NCBI RefSeq assembly: GCF_001886715.1
Contig: NZ_CP018082.1
Coordinates: forward strand, 1-64,000
Direction: 5' to 3'
From: Nocardia mangyaensis
GTDB lineage: Bacteria > Actinomycetota > Actinomycetes > Mycobacteriales > Mycobacteriaceae
Length of the DNA: 64,000 nt
Shown: positions 1 through 11,915 of the stretch, piece by piece
Position numbering within the stretch: position 1 is the stretch's first letter
Layout: each line of letters begins with the position of its first letter
Program-made: the position numbers and the translations under genes
The notes under the pieces: model-generated
The model's database searches: none
The model's input: only the letters and a program-made list of their open reading frames with translations
Told to the model about the DNA's origin: nothing

Positions 1-149
1 GGAGGGTCGATGCGGACTTCACGTGTTGTCCGGGTACCGTTTGGTTGTCGGCTGGTTGTGCGAGACTCAGTGCGCGGCCGACACAGCACCTCAACTCCGC
101 TGAACACACCCGCACACGGATTCGAAACTCGGAGAGGACAAATCGGGCG
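1..149. other. Partial dnaA-dnaN intergenic region
   Basis: This is the right-hand end of the gap upstream of dnaN. In Mycobacteriales the dnaA-dnaN gap holds oriC, so the window probably starts inside or just beyond the origin; that is inferred from gene order. No perfect DnaA box is visible here. A TTCACGTG half-site lies at 18-25, and the dnaN ribosome binding site GGAGAGGA lies at 131-138. Confidence 0.6.
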
Positions 150-1325
150 ATGGAGCTTGCGAGCATGAAGTTTCGGGTCGCCCGAGAGGATTTCGCCGAG
201 TCGGTGGCCTGGGTGGCGCGCAGCCTCCCGTCCCGCCCGCCCGTGCCGGTTCTCGGTGGTGTCCTGCTGGTCGCCGACGAGAACGGTCTGACCGTCTCCG
301 GGTTCGACTACGAGGTCTCCGCGCAGATGCGCGTCGCGGCCGAGGTCGCCGGTCCCGGCCAGGTGCTGGTCTCGGGCAGACTGCTCGCCGACATCACCAA
401 GGCGCTGTCGAACAAACCGGTCGATGTCTCCGTCGACGGCACCCGCGTGCTCATCGCTTGTGGCAGCGCCAAGTTCTCGCTCCCGACCATGCCGGTCGAG
501 GACTATCCCCAACTGCCCGAGGTCCCGCAGCAGACCGGTGAGCTCAGCGTCGATGTGTTCGCCGAGGCGGTCGGCCAGGTCGCCGTCGCCGCCGGCCGCG
601 ACGACACACTGCCGATGCTCACCGGTATCCGGGTCGAGATCGAGGGCAACGACGTGGTGCTCGCCGCCACCGACCGCTTCCGGCTCGCCGTGCGCCACCT
701 GCAGTGGTCCCCGAACCGTCCCGATCTCGAGACCGCGGTGCTCATCCCCGCGCGCACACTTTCCGAGGCCGCCAAGACGCTCGGGTCCGCCGAGGCGCCC
801 GTACAGCTGTCGCTGGGCAGCGGTGGCGGGGCCGACGGCCTGCTCGGCATCGTCAACGCGGGCCGCCGAACCACCACCCGGCTGCTCGACGCGGAATTCC
901 CCAAGTTCCGCCAGTTGCTCCCCAAGGAACACACCTCCATCGCCACCCTGCCGGTCGCCGCGTTGTCGGAGGCGATCAAGCGCGTCGCCCTGGTGGCCGA
1001 ACGTGGTGCCCAGGTGCGTCTCGAGTTCTCCACAGACGGTGTCCTGCTGTCGGCGGGTGGGGACGACGCGGGACGTGCCGAGGAATGGCTCGAGGCCGAT
1101 TTCCGGGGCGAGCCGCTGACCATCGCGTTCAATCCCGGCTACCTGACCGAAGGTCTGTCGGCGCTGCACACCGATCGGGTCACCTTCGGCTTCACCACGC
1201 CGAGCCGTCCGGCGGTGCTGCTGCCGGCTTCCGACGAGGAGCCCAAGGTGCTGGAATCCGGTGCGTTCGCCGCGCTGGAGAGCCAGTACATCTACCTGTT
1301 GATGCCGGTCCGGCTGCCCGGCTGA
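150..1325 (+). CDS. dnaN: DNA polymerase III sliding clamp, beta subunit
   Basis: DnaN is the ring-shaped processivity clamp that tethers DNA polymerase III to the template. The 391-residue product has the usual clamp length and matches the mycobacterial protein along its whole length, for example FDYEVSA near the N-terminus, [10 protein letters not shown] in the middle and the C-terminal [13 protein letters not shown] chose ATG 150 because GGAGAGGA lies 11 bases upstream and the family N-terminus ([13 protein letters not shown]) follows at once; a second ATG at 165 is possible. The open frame continues to position 45 without family similarity. recF follows 23 bases after the stop, as in related genomes. 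Confidence 0.97.
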   Translation: MELASMKFRVAREDFAESVAWVARSLPSRPPVPVLGGVLLVADENGLTVSGFDYEVSAQMRVAAEVAGPGQVLVSGRLLADITKALSNKPVDVSVDGTRVLIACGSAKFSLPTMPVEDYPQLPEVPQQTGELSVDVFAEAVGQVAVAAGRDDTLPMLTGIRVEIEGNDVVLAATDRFRLAVRHLQWSPNRPDLETAVLIPARTLSEAAKTLGSAEAPVQLSLGSGGGADGLLGIVNAGRRTTTRLLDAEFPKFRQLLPKEHTSIATLPVAALSEAIKRVALVAERGAQVRLEFSTDGVLLSAGGDDAGRAEEWLEADFRGEPLTIAFNPGYLTEGLSALHTDRVTFGFTTPSRPAVLLPASDEEPKVLESGAFAALESQYIYLLMPVRLPG

Positions 1326-1348
1326 GCCGGACTCGCGCGTAACCGGGC

Positions 1349-2578
1349 ATGTTCATCCGTGCGCTGTCGGTCCGTGATTTCCGCTCGTGGGAGCACGCCG
1401 AGCTCGAGTTGTCCCCAGGGCGCACGGTGTTGCTGGGGGCGAACGGCAACGGCAAGACCAATCTGCTCGAGGCGGTCGGTTACCTGGCCACGCTCGGTTC
1501 CCATCGTGTCTCCGCCGACGCGCCGCTGATCCGGATGGGCGCCACCCAGGCCAGGATCGGGGCGACCGTGGTCAACACCGGCCGGGAGCTGCGCGTCGAC
1601 GTGGAACTCAAGGCCGGTGCCGCCAACCGAGCGCAGATCAATCGCTCACCGGTGCGCCGGTCCCGCGAGATCCTCGGAATCCTGCAGACCGTGTTGTTCG
1701 CGCCGGAGGACCTGGCACTGGTCCGTGGCGATCCGGGGGAGCGGCGCCGGTTCCTCGACGAGTTGTGCACAGCCCGCTTGCCCCGGCTGGCCGGCGTGCG
1801 CGCCGACTACGACAAGGTGCTGCGGCAACGTTCCGCGCTGCTGAAAACCGCTGGGCGCCAGTCGCGTTCCCGTGCCGATCTGGGCACGCTGGACGTGTGG
1901 GACGGGCACCTGGCCGAGCACGCGTCGGTCCTGCTCGCGCAGCGCCTGCGGCTGGTGCACGACCTGTATCCCCATCTGGCACAGGCTTATCGGTCGATCG
2001 CGCCCGAATCCCGCCCGGCCGCAATCGCTTACCGCTCGGGCTATCTGCCGCCGGAACTGCTCGACCCGGCCAGGGGCCCCGAGGATGGTGACGCGGCCCT
2101 CCTGCACGAGATCGTGCTGCGGGAACTCGCGGCCGCGCGTCCCCGAGAACTCGACCGGGGGGTGTGCCTGGTCGGCCCGCACCGCGACGATCTGGAACTG
2201 CTGCTCGGCAGCGCGCCCGCCAAGGGGTTCGCCAGTCACGGCGAATCCTGGTCGTTCGCGCTCGCGCTGCGCCTGGCCTCGTTCGAGCTGTTGCGCAGCG
2301 CCGGGACCGAACCGGTGCTGCTGCTCGACGACGTGTTCGCCGAGCTGGATCGGCGCAGGCGCACCGCGCTGGCCGAGGTGGCCGCGGGGGCCGAGCAGGT
2401 GCTGATCACCGCCGCGGTGGCCGAGGACGTGCCCGCCGAGCTCGCCGCCGAGCCGCTGCGGGTGCGAACCACCGGCGAGGCCGACCGGCGCACCTCACAG
2501 TTCGTCACCGACGTGGTCGAACACGGCGAGGGCCTGCTCGACGCCCGTCCTGCCGCGCAGGAGCGCGACCCGCGATGA
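1349..2578 (+). CDS. recF: DNA replication and repair protein RecF
   Basis: RecF is an SMC-like ATPase that loads RecA at gapped DNA with RecO and RecR. The 409-residue product starts with [15 protein letters not shown]. It carries a Walker A motif GANGNGKT at residues 30-37 and a Walker B/D-loop [11 protein letters not shown] near residues 322-332, the standard layout. It lies directly after dnaN in the same direction and is probably co-transcribed. The stop is followed within 35 bases by the end of an oppositely directed gene, which is unusual for this locus. Confidence 0.96.
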   Translation: MFIRALSVRDFRSWEHAELELSPGRTVLLGANGNGKTNLLEAVGYLATLGSHRVSADAPLIRMGATQARIGATVVNTGRELRVDVELKAGAANRAQINRSPVRRSREILGILQTVLFAPEDLALVRGDPGERRRFLDELCTARLPRLAGVRADYDKVLRQRSALLKTAGRQSRSRADLGTLDVWDGHLAEHASVLLAQRLRLVHDLYPHLAQAYRSIAPESRPAAIAYRSGYLPPELLDPARGPEDGDAALLHEIVLRELAAARPRELDRGVCLVGPHRDDLELLLGSAPAKGFASHGESWSFALALRLASFELLRSAGTEPVLLLDDVFAELDRRRRTALAEVAAGAEQVLITAAVAEDVPAELAAEPLRVRTTGEADRRTSQFVTDVVEHGEGLLDARPAAQERDPR

Positions 2579-2612
2579 GAGCGGATCTCGTACGCGGGCG
2601 CCATCAGTGCGG

Positions 2613-3068
2613 TCAGCCGGTGTCGGCGGTGAGGTCGATCCGCGTCGGGAGAGCCATGGCGATGCGGAGCCGACTGATCTCGCCGCCGCTGTAGGCGATC
2701 TGGGCGATGTGGAGATCGAGGTCGATCCGGCCGTGATAGTCGTCGAGCAGCTCGCTCGTCCATGCGGGCGAATCGGCGATGTCGGTGGCGACGAGGACGG
2801 CCGCCATATTCATCGCGGCGGCACCACTGCCCGCGGCTACGCCGCCGAAAGTCCACGACGCGACCGCGGCTCGATCGTGCGTGACGGCGGCCCTCGGCTT
2901 CTCCGGTGCCTGGATCGACGCTGTCGGCTCCCGCCCGTTCCAATGGTCGATGCAGATCATGGCGAGTCGCTTACCGTTGGGCGATTTCAGCAGACCCCGC
3001 CGGAACAGCCAGTCGAAGGCTTTCGGCAGCCGAACGATCCTCGTCGTCGGCGGTCTGCCACTGCCCAT
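2613..3068 (-). CDS. Hypothetical protein inserted between recF and DUF721
   Basis: The 151-residue product is not recognised. It is basic at the N-terminus (MGSGRPPTTRIVRLPKAFDWLFRRGLL), has a small-residue, Gly/Ala-rich centre that could be weakly hydrophobic, and an acidic stretch (LLDDYHGRIDLDLHIAQ). It is convergent with recF, interrupts the usual recF-DUF721 spacing, and its flanks are less GC-rich than neighbouring genes. No domain, signal peptide or clear membrane helix can be assigned. It may be a species-specific insertion. That it is a gene rests on a sensible composition in this frame and poor composition in the overlapping frames. Confidence 0.55.
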   Translation of the reverse strand: MGSGRPPTTRIVRLPKAFDWLFRRGLLKSPNGKRLAMICIDHWNGREPTASIQAPEKPRAAVTHDRAAVASWTFGGVAAGSGAAAMNMAAVLVATDIADSPAWTSELLDDYHGRIDLDLHIAQIAYSGGEISRLRIAMALPTRIDLTADTG

Positions 3069-3131
3069 AGTGGAAGTTTACGGTGAATGATCCGTGGCGG
3101 ATGATCCGAAGATATGCACAGTTGGCGATAG

Positions 3132-3154
3132 TTATCAACAGCCCCTGTGGAAAA
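3132..3154. promoter_or_regulatory. Two DnaA-box-like sites
   Basis: TTATCAACA at 3132-3140 is one mismatch from TTATCCACA. TGTGGAAAA at 3146-3154 is the reverse complement of TTTTCCACA, which fits the relaxed consensus. They lie between the small minus-strand gene and the DUF721 gene. Binding by DnaA is inferred. Confidence 0.45.
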
Positions 3155-3263
3155 CCGGCAACATGCTGGACATATGCCAGCTCGGTGTGCGGCGGAGTTG
3201 TCGGCGCCCGGGCGTAGACTCGATCCGCACTCGGCCAGCATCGACACCGGAAGGCGGAAACCT

Positions 3264-3800
3264 GTGCAGGAAGAGCCCGCACCGGAACTGCGTGGGATCG
3301 ATCTGGCCCGCCGTGCCCTGGAAGAGGCCCGCGCCGCGGCCAAGGCCAACGGAAAGTCGATCGGCCAGGGACGGGCCTCGCCGGTCCGCAAGCTCCGCGC
3401 CGGTGGTCGCCGTCGCACCGGCTGGTCCGGTGCTGGTCCCGACCCGCGCGATCCCCAGCTGTTGTCCGCCCTCACCGGCTCGATCGCGAAGAGTCGTGGC
3501 TGGTCGGGCAAGGTGGCCGAGGGCATGGTGTTCGGTCGGTGGACCAGTGTCGTCGGCGAGGACATCGCCTCACACGCCACGCCGGTGACGCTGGAGGGCG
3601 GGGTGCTCAAGATCGCCGCCGAGTCCACCGCGTGGGCCACCCAGTTGCGGATGTTGCAGAGTCAGATCCTGGCCAAGATCAATGCCGCGGTCGGTCAGGG
3701 CGTGGTCACCTCACTGCGCATCACCGGGCCCGCCGCGCCGAGCTGGCGCAAGGGTGAGCGCCACATCAAAGGCCGCGGCCCGCGCGACACCTACGGATAG
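3264..3800 (+). CDS. DUF721 family protein, Rv0004-like
   Basis: The 178-residue DUF721 (DciA-type) protein is the conserved neighbour of recF and gyrB in Mycobacteriales. DUF721/DciA proteins are linked to loading or operating the replicative helicase; that role is from the family. The C-terminal half is nearly family-invariant: [41 protein letters not shown] and the terminal [12 protein letters not shown] 3264 is preferred because GGAAGGCGG lies a few bases upstream and the family N-terminus follows ([20 protein letters not shown]). The frame is open further upstream, into DnaA-box-like sequence, without similarity. Confidence 0.92.
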   Translation: MQEEPAPELRGIDLARRALEEARAAAKANGKSIGQGRASPVRKLRAGGRRRTGWSGAGPDPRDPQLLSALTGSIAKSRGWSGKVAEGMVFGRWTSVVGEDIASHATPVTLEGGVLKIAAESTAWATQLRMLQSQILAKINAAVGQGVVTSLRITGPAAPSWRKGERHIKGRGPRDTYG

Positions 3801-6260
<2,460 letters not shown>

Positions 6261-6317
6261 CCGGAGCTGCGCCACCGCGCGCGCCCGTCCCCACGCCAGG
6301 TCCTCGAAGGAGAATTG

Positions 6318-8828
6318 ATGACTGAGACCACGCTGCCGCCCAACGGCGGTGCGGGCGACCGGATCGAACCGGTCGACATCCAGAACGAGATGCAGAGCAG
6401 CTACATCGACTACGCGATGAGCGTGATCGTCGGCCGCGCGCTGCCCGATGTGCGCGACGGCCTCAAGCCGGTGCACCGGCGCGTGCTCTACGCGATGTAC
6501 GACAACGGCTACCGTCCCGACCGCGGCTACGTGAAGTCCGCGCGTCCGGTCGCCGAGACCATGGGTAACTACCACCCGCACGGCGACTCGTCGATCTACG
6601 ACACTCTCGTGCGCATGGCCCAGCCCTGGTCGCTGCGCTATCCGCTGGTCGACGGCCAGGGCAACTTCGGTTCGCGCGGCAACGACGGCGCGGCCGCCAT
6701 GCGCTACACCGAGTGCCGCCTGACGCCGCTGGCGATGGAGATGCTGCGCGACATCGACAGCGAGACCGTCGATTTCGTGCCCAACTACGACGGTCGCTCG
6801 CAGGAGCCGACTGTGCTGCCCGCCCGCGTGCCCGCGCTGCTGATGAACGGCAGCAACGGCATCGCCGTCGGTATGGCGACGAATATCCCGCCGCACAACC
6901 TGAACGAGCTGGCCGAGGCCATCTACTGGTCGCTGGAGAACTACGAGGCCGACGAGGAGACCACCCTCGCCGCGTGTATGGAACGGGTCAAGGGCCCCGA
7001 CTTCCCGACGCACGGCCTGATCGTCGGCGGCCAGGGCATCCACGACGCCTACACCACCGGCCGCGGTTCCATCCGCATGCGCGGTGTGGTGGAGATCGAG
7101 GAAGACGCTCGTGGCCGCACCACGATCGTCATCACCGAGCTGCCGTACCAGGTGAACACCGACAACTTCGTCAACTCGATCGCCGAGCAGGTCAAGGACG
7201 GCAAGATCGCGGGTATCGCCGATATCCACGACGAGTCCTCCGACCGTGTCGGCATGCGGATCGTGGTGACGGTCAAGCGTGACGCCGTGGCCAAGGTGGT
7301 GCTGAACAACCTCTACAAGCACACCCAGCTGCAGACCAGCTTCGGCGCGAACATGCTCTCGATCGTCGACGGTGTGCCGCGCACGCTGCGCCTGGATCAG
7401 ATGATCCGGCACTACGTGAACCATCAGCTCGAGGTCATCGTCCGGCGCACCCGCTACCTGCTGCGCAAGGCCGAGGAGCGGGCCCACATCCTGCGCGGCC
7501 TGGTCAAGGCGCTCGATCTGCTCGACGAGGTCATCGCCCTGATCCGGCGCTCGGCCAACACCGACACCGCGCGCACCGGCTTGATGCAGCTGCTCGACAT
7601 CGACGAGATCCAGTCGACCGCCATTCTGGACATGCAGCTGCGTCGCCTCTCGGCGTTGGAACGGCAGAAGATCGTCGACGATCTGGCCAAGATCGAGCTC
7701 GAGATCGCCGACTACAAGGACATTCTGGAGCGGCCGGAACGACAGCGCGCGATCGTGCGCGACGAGCTGGCCGAAATCGTCGAGAAGTACGGTGACGACC
7801 GCAGGACCAGGATCATCGCCGCCGACGGTGACGTCGCCGACGAGGACCTGATCGCCCGCGAGGACGTGGTCGTCACGATCACCGAGACCGGCTACGCCAA
7901 GCGCACCAAGACCGACCTGTACCGCTCGCAGAAGCGCGGCGGCAAGGGCGTGATGGGCGCCGGGCTCAAGCAGGACGACATCGTCAAGCACTTCTTCGTC
8001 TCGTCCACCCACGACTGGCTGCTGTTCTTCACCAACAAGGGCCGGGTCTACCGGGCCAAGGCCTACGAGCTGCCCGAGGCCAACCGGACCGCGCGTGGTC
8101 AGCACGTGGCCAACCTGCTGGCCTTCCAGCCGGACGAGAAGATCGCCCAGATCATCCAGCTCAAGACCTACGAGGACGCGCCGTACCTGGTCCTCGCGAC
8201 ACGCGCGGGCCTGGTGAAGAAATCCAAGCTCACCGATTTCGACTCCAACCGCTCCGGCGGCATCGTCGCGGTGAACCTGCGCGATGACGACGAGCTGGTC
8301 GGCGCGGTGCTGTGCTCCTCCGACGACGACCTGCTGCTGGTCTCGGCGCACGGGCAGTCGATCCGGTTCGCGGCGACCGACGAGGCGCTGCGTCCGATGG
8401 GCCGGGCCACCTCCGGTGTGCAGGGCATGCGCTTCAACACCGACGACGAACTGCTCTCGCTGAATGTGGTGCGTAGCGACACGTATCTGCTGGTCGCGAC
8501 CGCGGGCGGCTATGCCAAGCGCACCGCGATCGAGGAGTACACCGCGCAGGGTCGTGGCGGAAAAGGCGTATTGACAATTCAGTACGATCCGAAGCGTGGC
8601 AGCCTGGTGGGTGCGCTCATCGTCGACGACGAGGACGAGTTGTACGCGATCACCTCGAGTGGTGGCGTCATCCGTACCGCGGCCAAGCAAGTTCGTAAAG
8701 CCGGACGCCAGACCAAGGGCGTGCGATTGATGAACCTCGCGGATGGCGATACCTTGCTAGCGATCGCGCGCAACGCCGACGAGCCCGATCCCGATCAGCT
8801 CACCGGCGACGCGGCTTCGGAGCAATAA
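6318..8828 (+). CDS. gyrA: DNA gyrase subunit A
   Basis: GyrA is the DNA-breaking subunit of gyrase. The 836-residue product carries the catalytic tyrosine Y130 ([10 protein letters not shown]), a GyrA box QKRGGKGV and a second GRGGKGV in the C-terminal beta-pinwheel. The quinolone-resistance region reads [17 protein letters not shown] with Ser91, Ser92 and Asp95; M. tuberculosis has Ala at the position of Ser91. ATG 6318 is preferred over the TTG at 6315 because AGGAG at 6308-6312 is then five bases away. The DUF3566 gene follows at 40 bases, and a strong hairpin after it probably ends the gyrB-gyrA-DUF3566 transcript. Confidence 0.98.
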   Translation: MTETTLPPNGGAGDRIEPVDIQNEMQSSYIDYAMSVIVGRALPDVRDGLKPVHRRVLYAMYDNGYRPDRGYVKSARPVAETMGNYHPHGDSSIYDTLVRMAQPWSLRYPLVDGQGNFGSRGNDGAAAMRYTECRLTPLAMEMLRDIDSETVDFVPNYDGRSQEPTVLPARVPALLMNGSNGIAVGMATNIPPHNLNELAEAIYWSLENYEADEETTLAACMERVKGPDFPTHGLIVGGQGIHDAYTTGRGSIRMRGVVEIEEDARGRTTIVITELPYQVNTDNFVNSIAEQVKDGKIAGIADIHDESSDRVGMRIVVTVKRDAVAKVVLNNLYKHTQLQTSFGANMLSIVDGVPRTLRLDQMIRHYVNHQLEVIVRRTRYLLRKAEERAHILRGLVKALDLLDEVIALIRRSANTDTARTGLMQLLDIDEIQSTAILDMQLRRLSALERQKIVDDLAKIELEIADYKDILERPERQRAIVRDELAEIVEKYGDDRRTRIIAADGDVADEDLIAREDVVVTITETGYAKRTKTDLYRSQKRGGKGVMGAGLKQDDIVKHFFVSSTHDWLLFFTNKGRVYRAKAYELPEANRTARGQHVANLLAFQPDEKIAQIIQLKTYEDAPYLVLATRAGLVKKSKLTDFDSNRSGGIVAVNLRDDDELVGAVLCSSDDDLLLVSAHGQSIRFAATDEALRPMGRATSGVQGMRFNTDDELLSLNVVRSDTYLLVATAGGYAKRTAIEEYTAQGRGGKGVLTIQYDPKRGSLVGALIVDDEDELYAITSSGGVIRTAAKQVRKAGRQTKGVRLMNLADGDTLLAIARNADEPDPDQLTGDAASEQ

Positions 8829-8867
8829 CCCAACCAGCGGCGGCAACGAACGGATCTGAGGATTCCA

Positions 8868-9905
8868 TTGACCACACCGAATCAGTCGAACGACGATCGG
8901 AACCAGACCAACGGCGTCACCGAACGGGTCGCCTCCTCTCCGATCCAGCCGCGGCCGATCCCACGCCAGGGCGGTCCGGCCGAAGGTGCGGCGGCGCCGG
9001 AATCCGGTGCCGCCGGAGGCGAATCGTTCGACCAGGCAACGGTGCGGATGGGTACCGAACCCACCCCGCCCCCCGCGTCCGGTCAGGGTCCGGCGGGCGG
9101 CACGGGCAAGTCGCCGTATCAGGACGGGTGGGCTCAGCTGCCGCAGCGTGAACCGCAGTCGAACCTGTATCGGCCTGGTGAGTCGCCGAGCCAGGGGCGC
9201 CCGGCATCGGGCTCCTCCGGTGGGCTCAAGGGCAGCGGCGCGTCCAATGCCCGCACCACCGCCGACCTCGCGGCCAAGGCGGCCCGCAAGGAAGCGGCGA
9301 TGGTGAAGTCGGTCGGGATCGACGGGCCGACCCGCAGCATCGCCCGGCCGGAACTGGTCAAGGACATGCCGGATCTATCCGATGTGCGCCATCCCGGGTC
9401 CGATATGCCGATGGCGCAGACCGGTGTCCCGCTCGCACCGCAGCCGCAGGCACCGCAGCAGGGCGCACCGACGAGTCAGCGGGCCGTCGCCCCCACCGGG
9501 GTCTCGCCCGCCGCGCCGGTGGCCATCGCGGCCGCCGCGTCGGGTGAGCCGTTGCGCGCGACGGTGCAGATCCGCCGGATCGATCCGTGGTCGACGCTGA
9601 AGATCACCCTGGTGATCAGCATCGCGATGTTCTTCGTCTGGATGGTGGCTGTCGGTCTGCTCTACATCGTGCTCGCGGGCATGGGTGTGTGGGACAACCT
9701 GGACAACTCGCTCGGCGAGATGCTGAACCAGGAAGGCAGTTCGTCGAGCCTGATCGACGCGGGCACGGTCTTCGGCTATGCCGGTGTCATCGGTCTGATC
9801 AATGTGGTGCTGTTCACCGCACTGGCGACGGTCGGTGTGTTCATCTACAACCAGTGCTGTGATCTGGTCGGCGGCATCCAGGTGACCCTGGCCGATCCGG
9901 ACTAG
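8868..9905 (+). CDS. DUF3566 membrane protein, Rv0007-like
   Basis: The 345-residue product has a long Pro/Gly/Gln/Ala-rich cytoplasmic N-terminus (residues 1-230) followed by a conserved DUF3566 membrane region. That region has one helix near residues 243-272 (ITLVISIAMFFVWMVAVGLLY), a loop, and a second helix near 300-328 (GVIGLINVVLFTALATVGVF). It ends with CCDLVGGIQVTLADPD. This is the gene normally found after gyrA in Mycobacteriales; its function is unknown. The start is TTG 8868, matched to GAGGATT just upstream. Confidence 0.88.
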   Translation: MTTPNQSNDDRNQTNGVTERVASSPIQPRPIPRQGGPAEGAAAPESGAAGGESFDQATVRMGTEPTPPPASGQGPAGGTGKSPYQDGWAQLPQREPQSNLYRPGESPSQGRPASGSSGGLKGSGASNARTTADLAAKAARKEAAMVKSVGIDGPTRSIARPELVKDMPDLSDVRHPGSDMPMAQTGVPLAPQPQAPQQGAPTSQRAVAPTGVSPAAPVAIAAAASGEPLRATVQIRRIDPWSTLKITLVISIAMFFVWMVAVGLLYIVLAGMGVWDNLDNSLGEMLNQEGSSSSLIDAGTVFGYAGVIGLINVVLFTALATVGVFIYNQCCDLVGGIQVTLADPD

Positions 9906-9923
9906 GAAGCCGCTGTTGTACCG

Positions 9924-9965
9924 ACGGCCGGTCAGCCCCTGAAAATGGGCCTGACCGGCCGTTTT
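9924..9965 (+). terminator. Rho-independent terminator after the gyrase operon
   Basis: A 12-bp stem (ACGGCCGGTCAG at 9924-9935 with its complement at 9951-9962) is extended by an inner CCC/GGG pairing and followed by TTTT. It lies directly after the DUF3566 stop. Confidence 0.8.
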
Positions 9966-10042
9966 GGTTATCAGGATGCGAGTAGGGTAACCTCGTTCCT
10001 CGTTGCGGTTCTCTGCTTCTGCAGGGGTTCGAAACAACTTAC

Positions 10043-10116
10043 GGGCCTATAGCTCAGGCGGTTAGAGCGCTTCGCTGATAACGAAGAGGTCGGAGGTTCA
10101 AGTCCTCCTAGGCCCA
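10043..10116 (+). tRNA. tRNA-Ile (GAT)
   Basis: This is a 74-base cloverleaf. The acceptor stem GGGCCTA pairs with TAGGCCC, the discriminator is A, the D-arm is AGCTCAGGCGGTTAGAGC, and the T-arm is GGAGGTTCAAGTCCTCC. The anticodon loop CTGATAA gives GAT, reading ATC/ATT. No CCA is encoded. tRNA-Ala follows, as is usual next to gyrA in this order. Confidence 0.97.
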
Positions 10117-10147
10117 CTCCCGAAACATCACAAGTAGGGTGGGAATC

Positions 10148-10255
10148 ATGAAGATTGTCCTCACGGTCGGTGTTGTGATCGCGGTTCTCATCGGTATCAA
10201 CAAATTCCGCAAGCGCGATGACGCCGACCTCTGGCGTGAGGTCACCACCCGCTGA
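10148..10255 (+). CDS. DLW-39 family micro-protein
   Basis: This 35-residue protein starts with MKIVLTVGVVIAVLIGINKF, a single hydrophobic helix, followed by basic residues and ADLWREVTTR. The size, the N-terminal helix, the DLW motif and the position between tRNA-Ile and tRNA-Ala match the DLW-39 family of actinobacterial short proteins. Its function is unknown; a small single-pass membrane protein is the simplest reading. It lies outside usual ORF length limits and is easily missed. Confidence 0.8.
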   Translation: MKIVLTVGVVIAVLIGINKFRKRDDADLWREVTTR

Positions 10256-10289
10256 TTCGGATTGCCAACCGATCACACCCGATCGGCTA

Positions 10290-10365
10290 GGGGCCTTAGC
10301 TCAATTGGCAGAGCACTGCCTTTGCAAGGCAGGGGTTAGGGGTTCGATTCCCCTAGGCTCCACCA
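10290..10365 (+). tRNA. tRNA-Ala (TGC), CCA encoded
   Basis: The acceptor stem GGGGCCT pairs with AGGCTCC (one G-U), the D-arm is TAGCTCAATTGGCAGAGCA, the anticodon stem is CTGCC/GGCAG with loop TTTGCAA (anticodon TGC), and the T-arm is AGGGGTTCGATTCCCCT. The 3' end reads ACCA, so the CCA tail is encoded at 10363-10365. Confidence 0.97.
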
Positions 10366-10374
10366 CATCCCGGA

Positions 10375-10410
10375 CCCGCACCACCACGAATTCCGTGGGG
10401 GAGCGGGTTT
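10375..10410 (+). terminator. Hairpin terminator after tRNA-Ala
   Basis: Nested inverted pairs CCCGC/GCGGG and CCACG/CGTGG surround an AATTC loop and are followed by TTT. It lies ten bases after the encoded CCA. Confidence 0.6.
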
Positions 10411-10525
10411 CGTCGTTTCCGGGGTCTCCGCGTCCGGTCAGGAATCGAGAAGCACCGGGCCTCGCTCGAGCCCTAGCGTTGTATTCGTCCACACGAACCG
10501 CCGTGACCTGGGAGGCAGCGAGAAG

Positions 10526-10972
10526 ATGACAGACAGCAAGAGTGGTTTCAGCGCGTTGTCGCTGTGGTTCCAGCGCAAGATGAACGAGCGCACGGTCACC
10601 AAGATGCGTCGCAAGGGCAGCGGCAAGATGATGGGCATGGACGTGCTGATCCTGCACACGGTCGGGCGCCGCAGTGGTCAGCAGCGGCAGTCGCCGGTCT
10701 CCTGGTTCGCCGATGGCGACGCGGCCCGGCTGATCGTCGCCTCGGGCGGCGGCGGCCGGAATCCGGACTGGTGCGCCAATCTGCTCGCCCATCCCGACCA
10801 GGTCGCGATCGAACTGCCCGGCAGTCCCGCGGTCGCGGTGTCGGCGCACAAGCTCGCCGGCGCCGACCGGGACCGCGCCTGGGCGCAGATCACCACCGCC
10901 CAGCCCCGATACGAGAAGTACCAGCGCAAGTCCGACCGCGAGTACCCGGTGATCCGGCTGACCGAGAAGTGA
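10526..10972 (+). CDS. Nitroreductase/quinone reductase family (F420-dependent, Ddn-like) protein
   Basis: The 148-residue product matches the small split-barrel deazaflavin (F420)-dependent reductase family that includes Ddn. Family features are an N-terminal amphipathic helix (LWFQRKMNERTVTKM), the strand-turn LILHTVGRRSGQQRQSPVSWF, the ASGGGGRNPDWCANLLAHPDQVAIEL block and a final YEKYQRKSDREYPVIRL. Members reduce quinones or nitroaromatics; the substrate here is not known. The ATG has an upstream GGGAGG-rich ribosome binding region. A GTG-start gene follows 31 bases later. Confidence 0.85.
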   Translation: MTDSKSGFSALSLWFQRKMNERTVTKMRRKGSGKMMGMDVLILHTVGRRSGQQRQSPVSWFADGDAARLIVASGGGGRNPDWCANLLAHPDQVAIELPGSPAVAVSAHKLAGADRDRAWAQITTAQPRYEKYQRKSDREYPVIRLTEK

Positions 10973-11003
10973 GCCGTCGCCCGGTCACCTAGGCTCCACA
11001 GCT

Positions 11004-11915
11004 GTGAACGCCTCGGTTTTCGATTTCCTGCTCACCGCCGAACCCGATGACGCGCCCGGAGAAGATCTCGCCGCCTGCTGGGCGCGCCACCGGGCCCGCA
11101 GTGCCGGGTTCGCGAACTCGGTGGACCGTGCCGCGGTCGCCGGTTTCGACAGCGCGGAAACGGGTTCGGCGTTCCTCGGCGGCTATCAGGAAGCCCTGCA
11201 CACCCTGATCCCCGAGCTCGAGCCCGACGACCTGGCCGCCCTGTGCGCGACCGAAGCGGCGGGCGCGCGGCCGTCCGCCATGACGACCGCCGTCGCCGGC
11301 GACGGCACGGTGACCGGGACCAAATCCTTCGCCACCCTCGGCCCGGCCGCCACCCGATTCGTGGTGATCGCCACGGACGGCCTGCGCGCGGACGGCAGGT
11401 CGAGCCTGCGCGCGGTCCTCGTCCCCGCGACCGCCCCCGGCATCACGGTGACGCCGTTGCCCGAGCTGCCCTTCGTCCCCGAGGTTCCGCACGCCACCGT
11501 CGAGTTCGCGGCAGCCCCCGGCGACGTGCTGCCCGGCGACGGCTACGCCGACTATCTCAAGCCGTTCCGGACGGTCGAGGACATGCACGTGGTCGCCGCT
11601 GTGCTCGGTCGGCTGGTGCGGGTGGGCAGGCAGGCGCGGTGGCCCGTGGAACCGGTAGCGCAGCTGCTGGCGGTGCTTGCGGCCGTGCGTGGCGTGAGTG
11701 TCGAGGACCCGAGCTCGGCCGGCGCCCACGTCGCGCTGGGCGGTGTCTTCGGCCTGCTCACCCGGGCGCGCGTGGAGCTGGAGCCGTGGTGGGACCAGGT
11801 CGACCCCGTGGTGCGCAGCCGATGGGAACGCGATTCGCCGGTGCTCGGCGTGGCCGGTAAGGCGCGGGCCGCCCGATTGACCACCGCGTGGCGTGCCGTG
11901 GCCGGGGCGGAATGA
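11004..11915 (+). CDS. Acyl-CoA dehydrogenase-like protein
   Basis: The 303-residue product resembles a shortened acyl-CoA dehydrogenase. The central part has the beta-domain pattern (ALCATEAAGARPSAMTT, GDGTVTGTKSFATLG, LVPATAPGITVTPLPELPFVPEVPHATVEF). The C-terminal helical domain is short, and the usual catalytic glutamate segment cannot be placed with confidence. It may act on acyl-thioesters or be a non-catalytic paralogue. The GTG start lacks a clear ribosome binding site. Its TGA abuts the stop of the next, convergent gene with no base between. Confidence 0.65.
   Translation: MNASVFDFLLTAEPDDAPGEDLAACWARHRARSAGFANSVDRAAVAGFDSAETGSAFLGGYQEALHTLIPELEPDDLAALCATEAAGARPSAMTTAVAGDGTVTGTKSFATLGPAATRFVVIATDGLRADGRSSLRAVLVPATAPGITVTPLPELPFVPEVPHATVEFAAAPGDVLPGDGYADYLKPFRTVEDMHVVAAVLGRLVRVGRQARWPVEPVAQLLAVLAAVRGVSVEDPSSAGAHVALGGVFGLLTRARVELEPWWDQVDPVVRSRWERDSPVLGVAGKARAARLTTAWRAVAGAE

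Noticed and set aside
18..25. TTCACGTG upstream of dnaN as a third parS
   Set aside because: Only the left half and centre of parS match. The right half reads TTGT instead of AAAC, so ParB specificity is unlikely.
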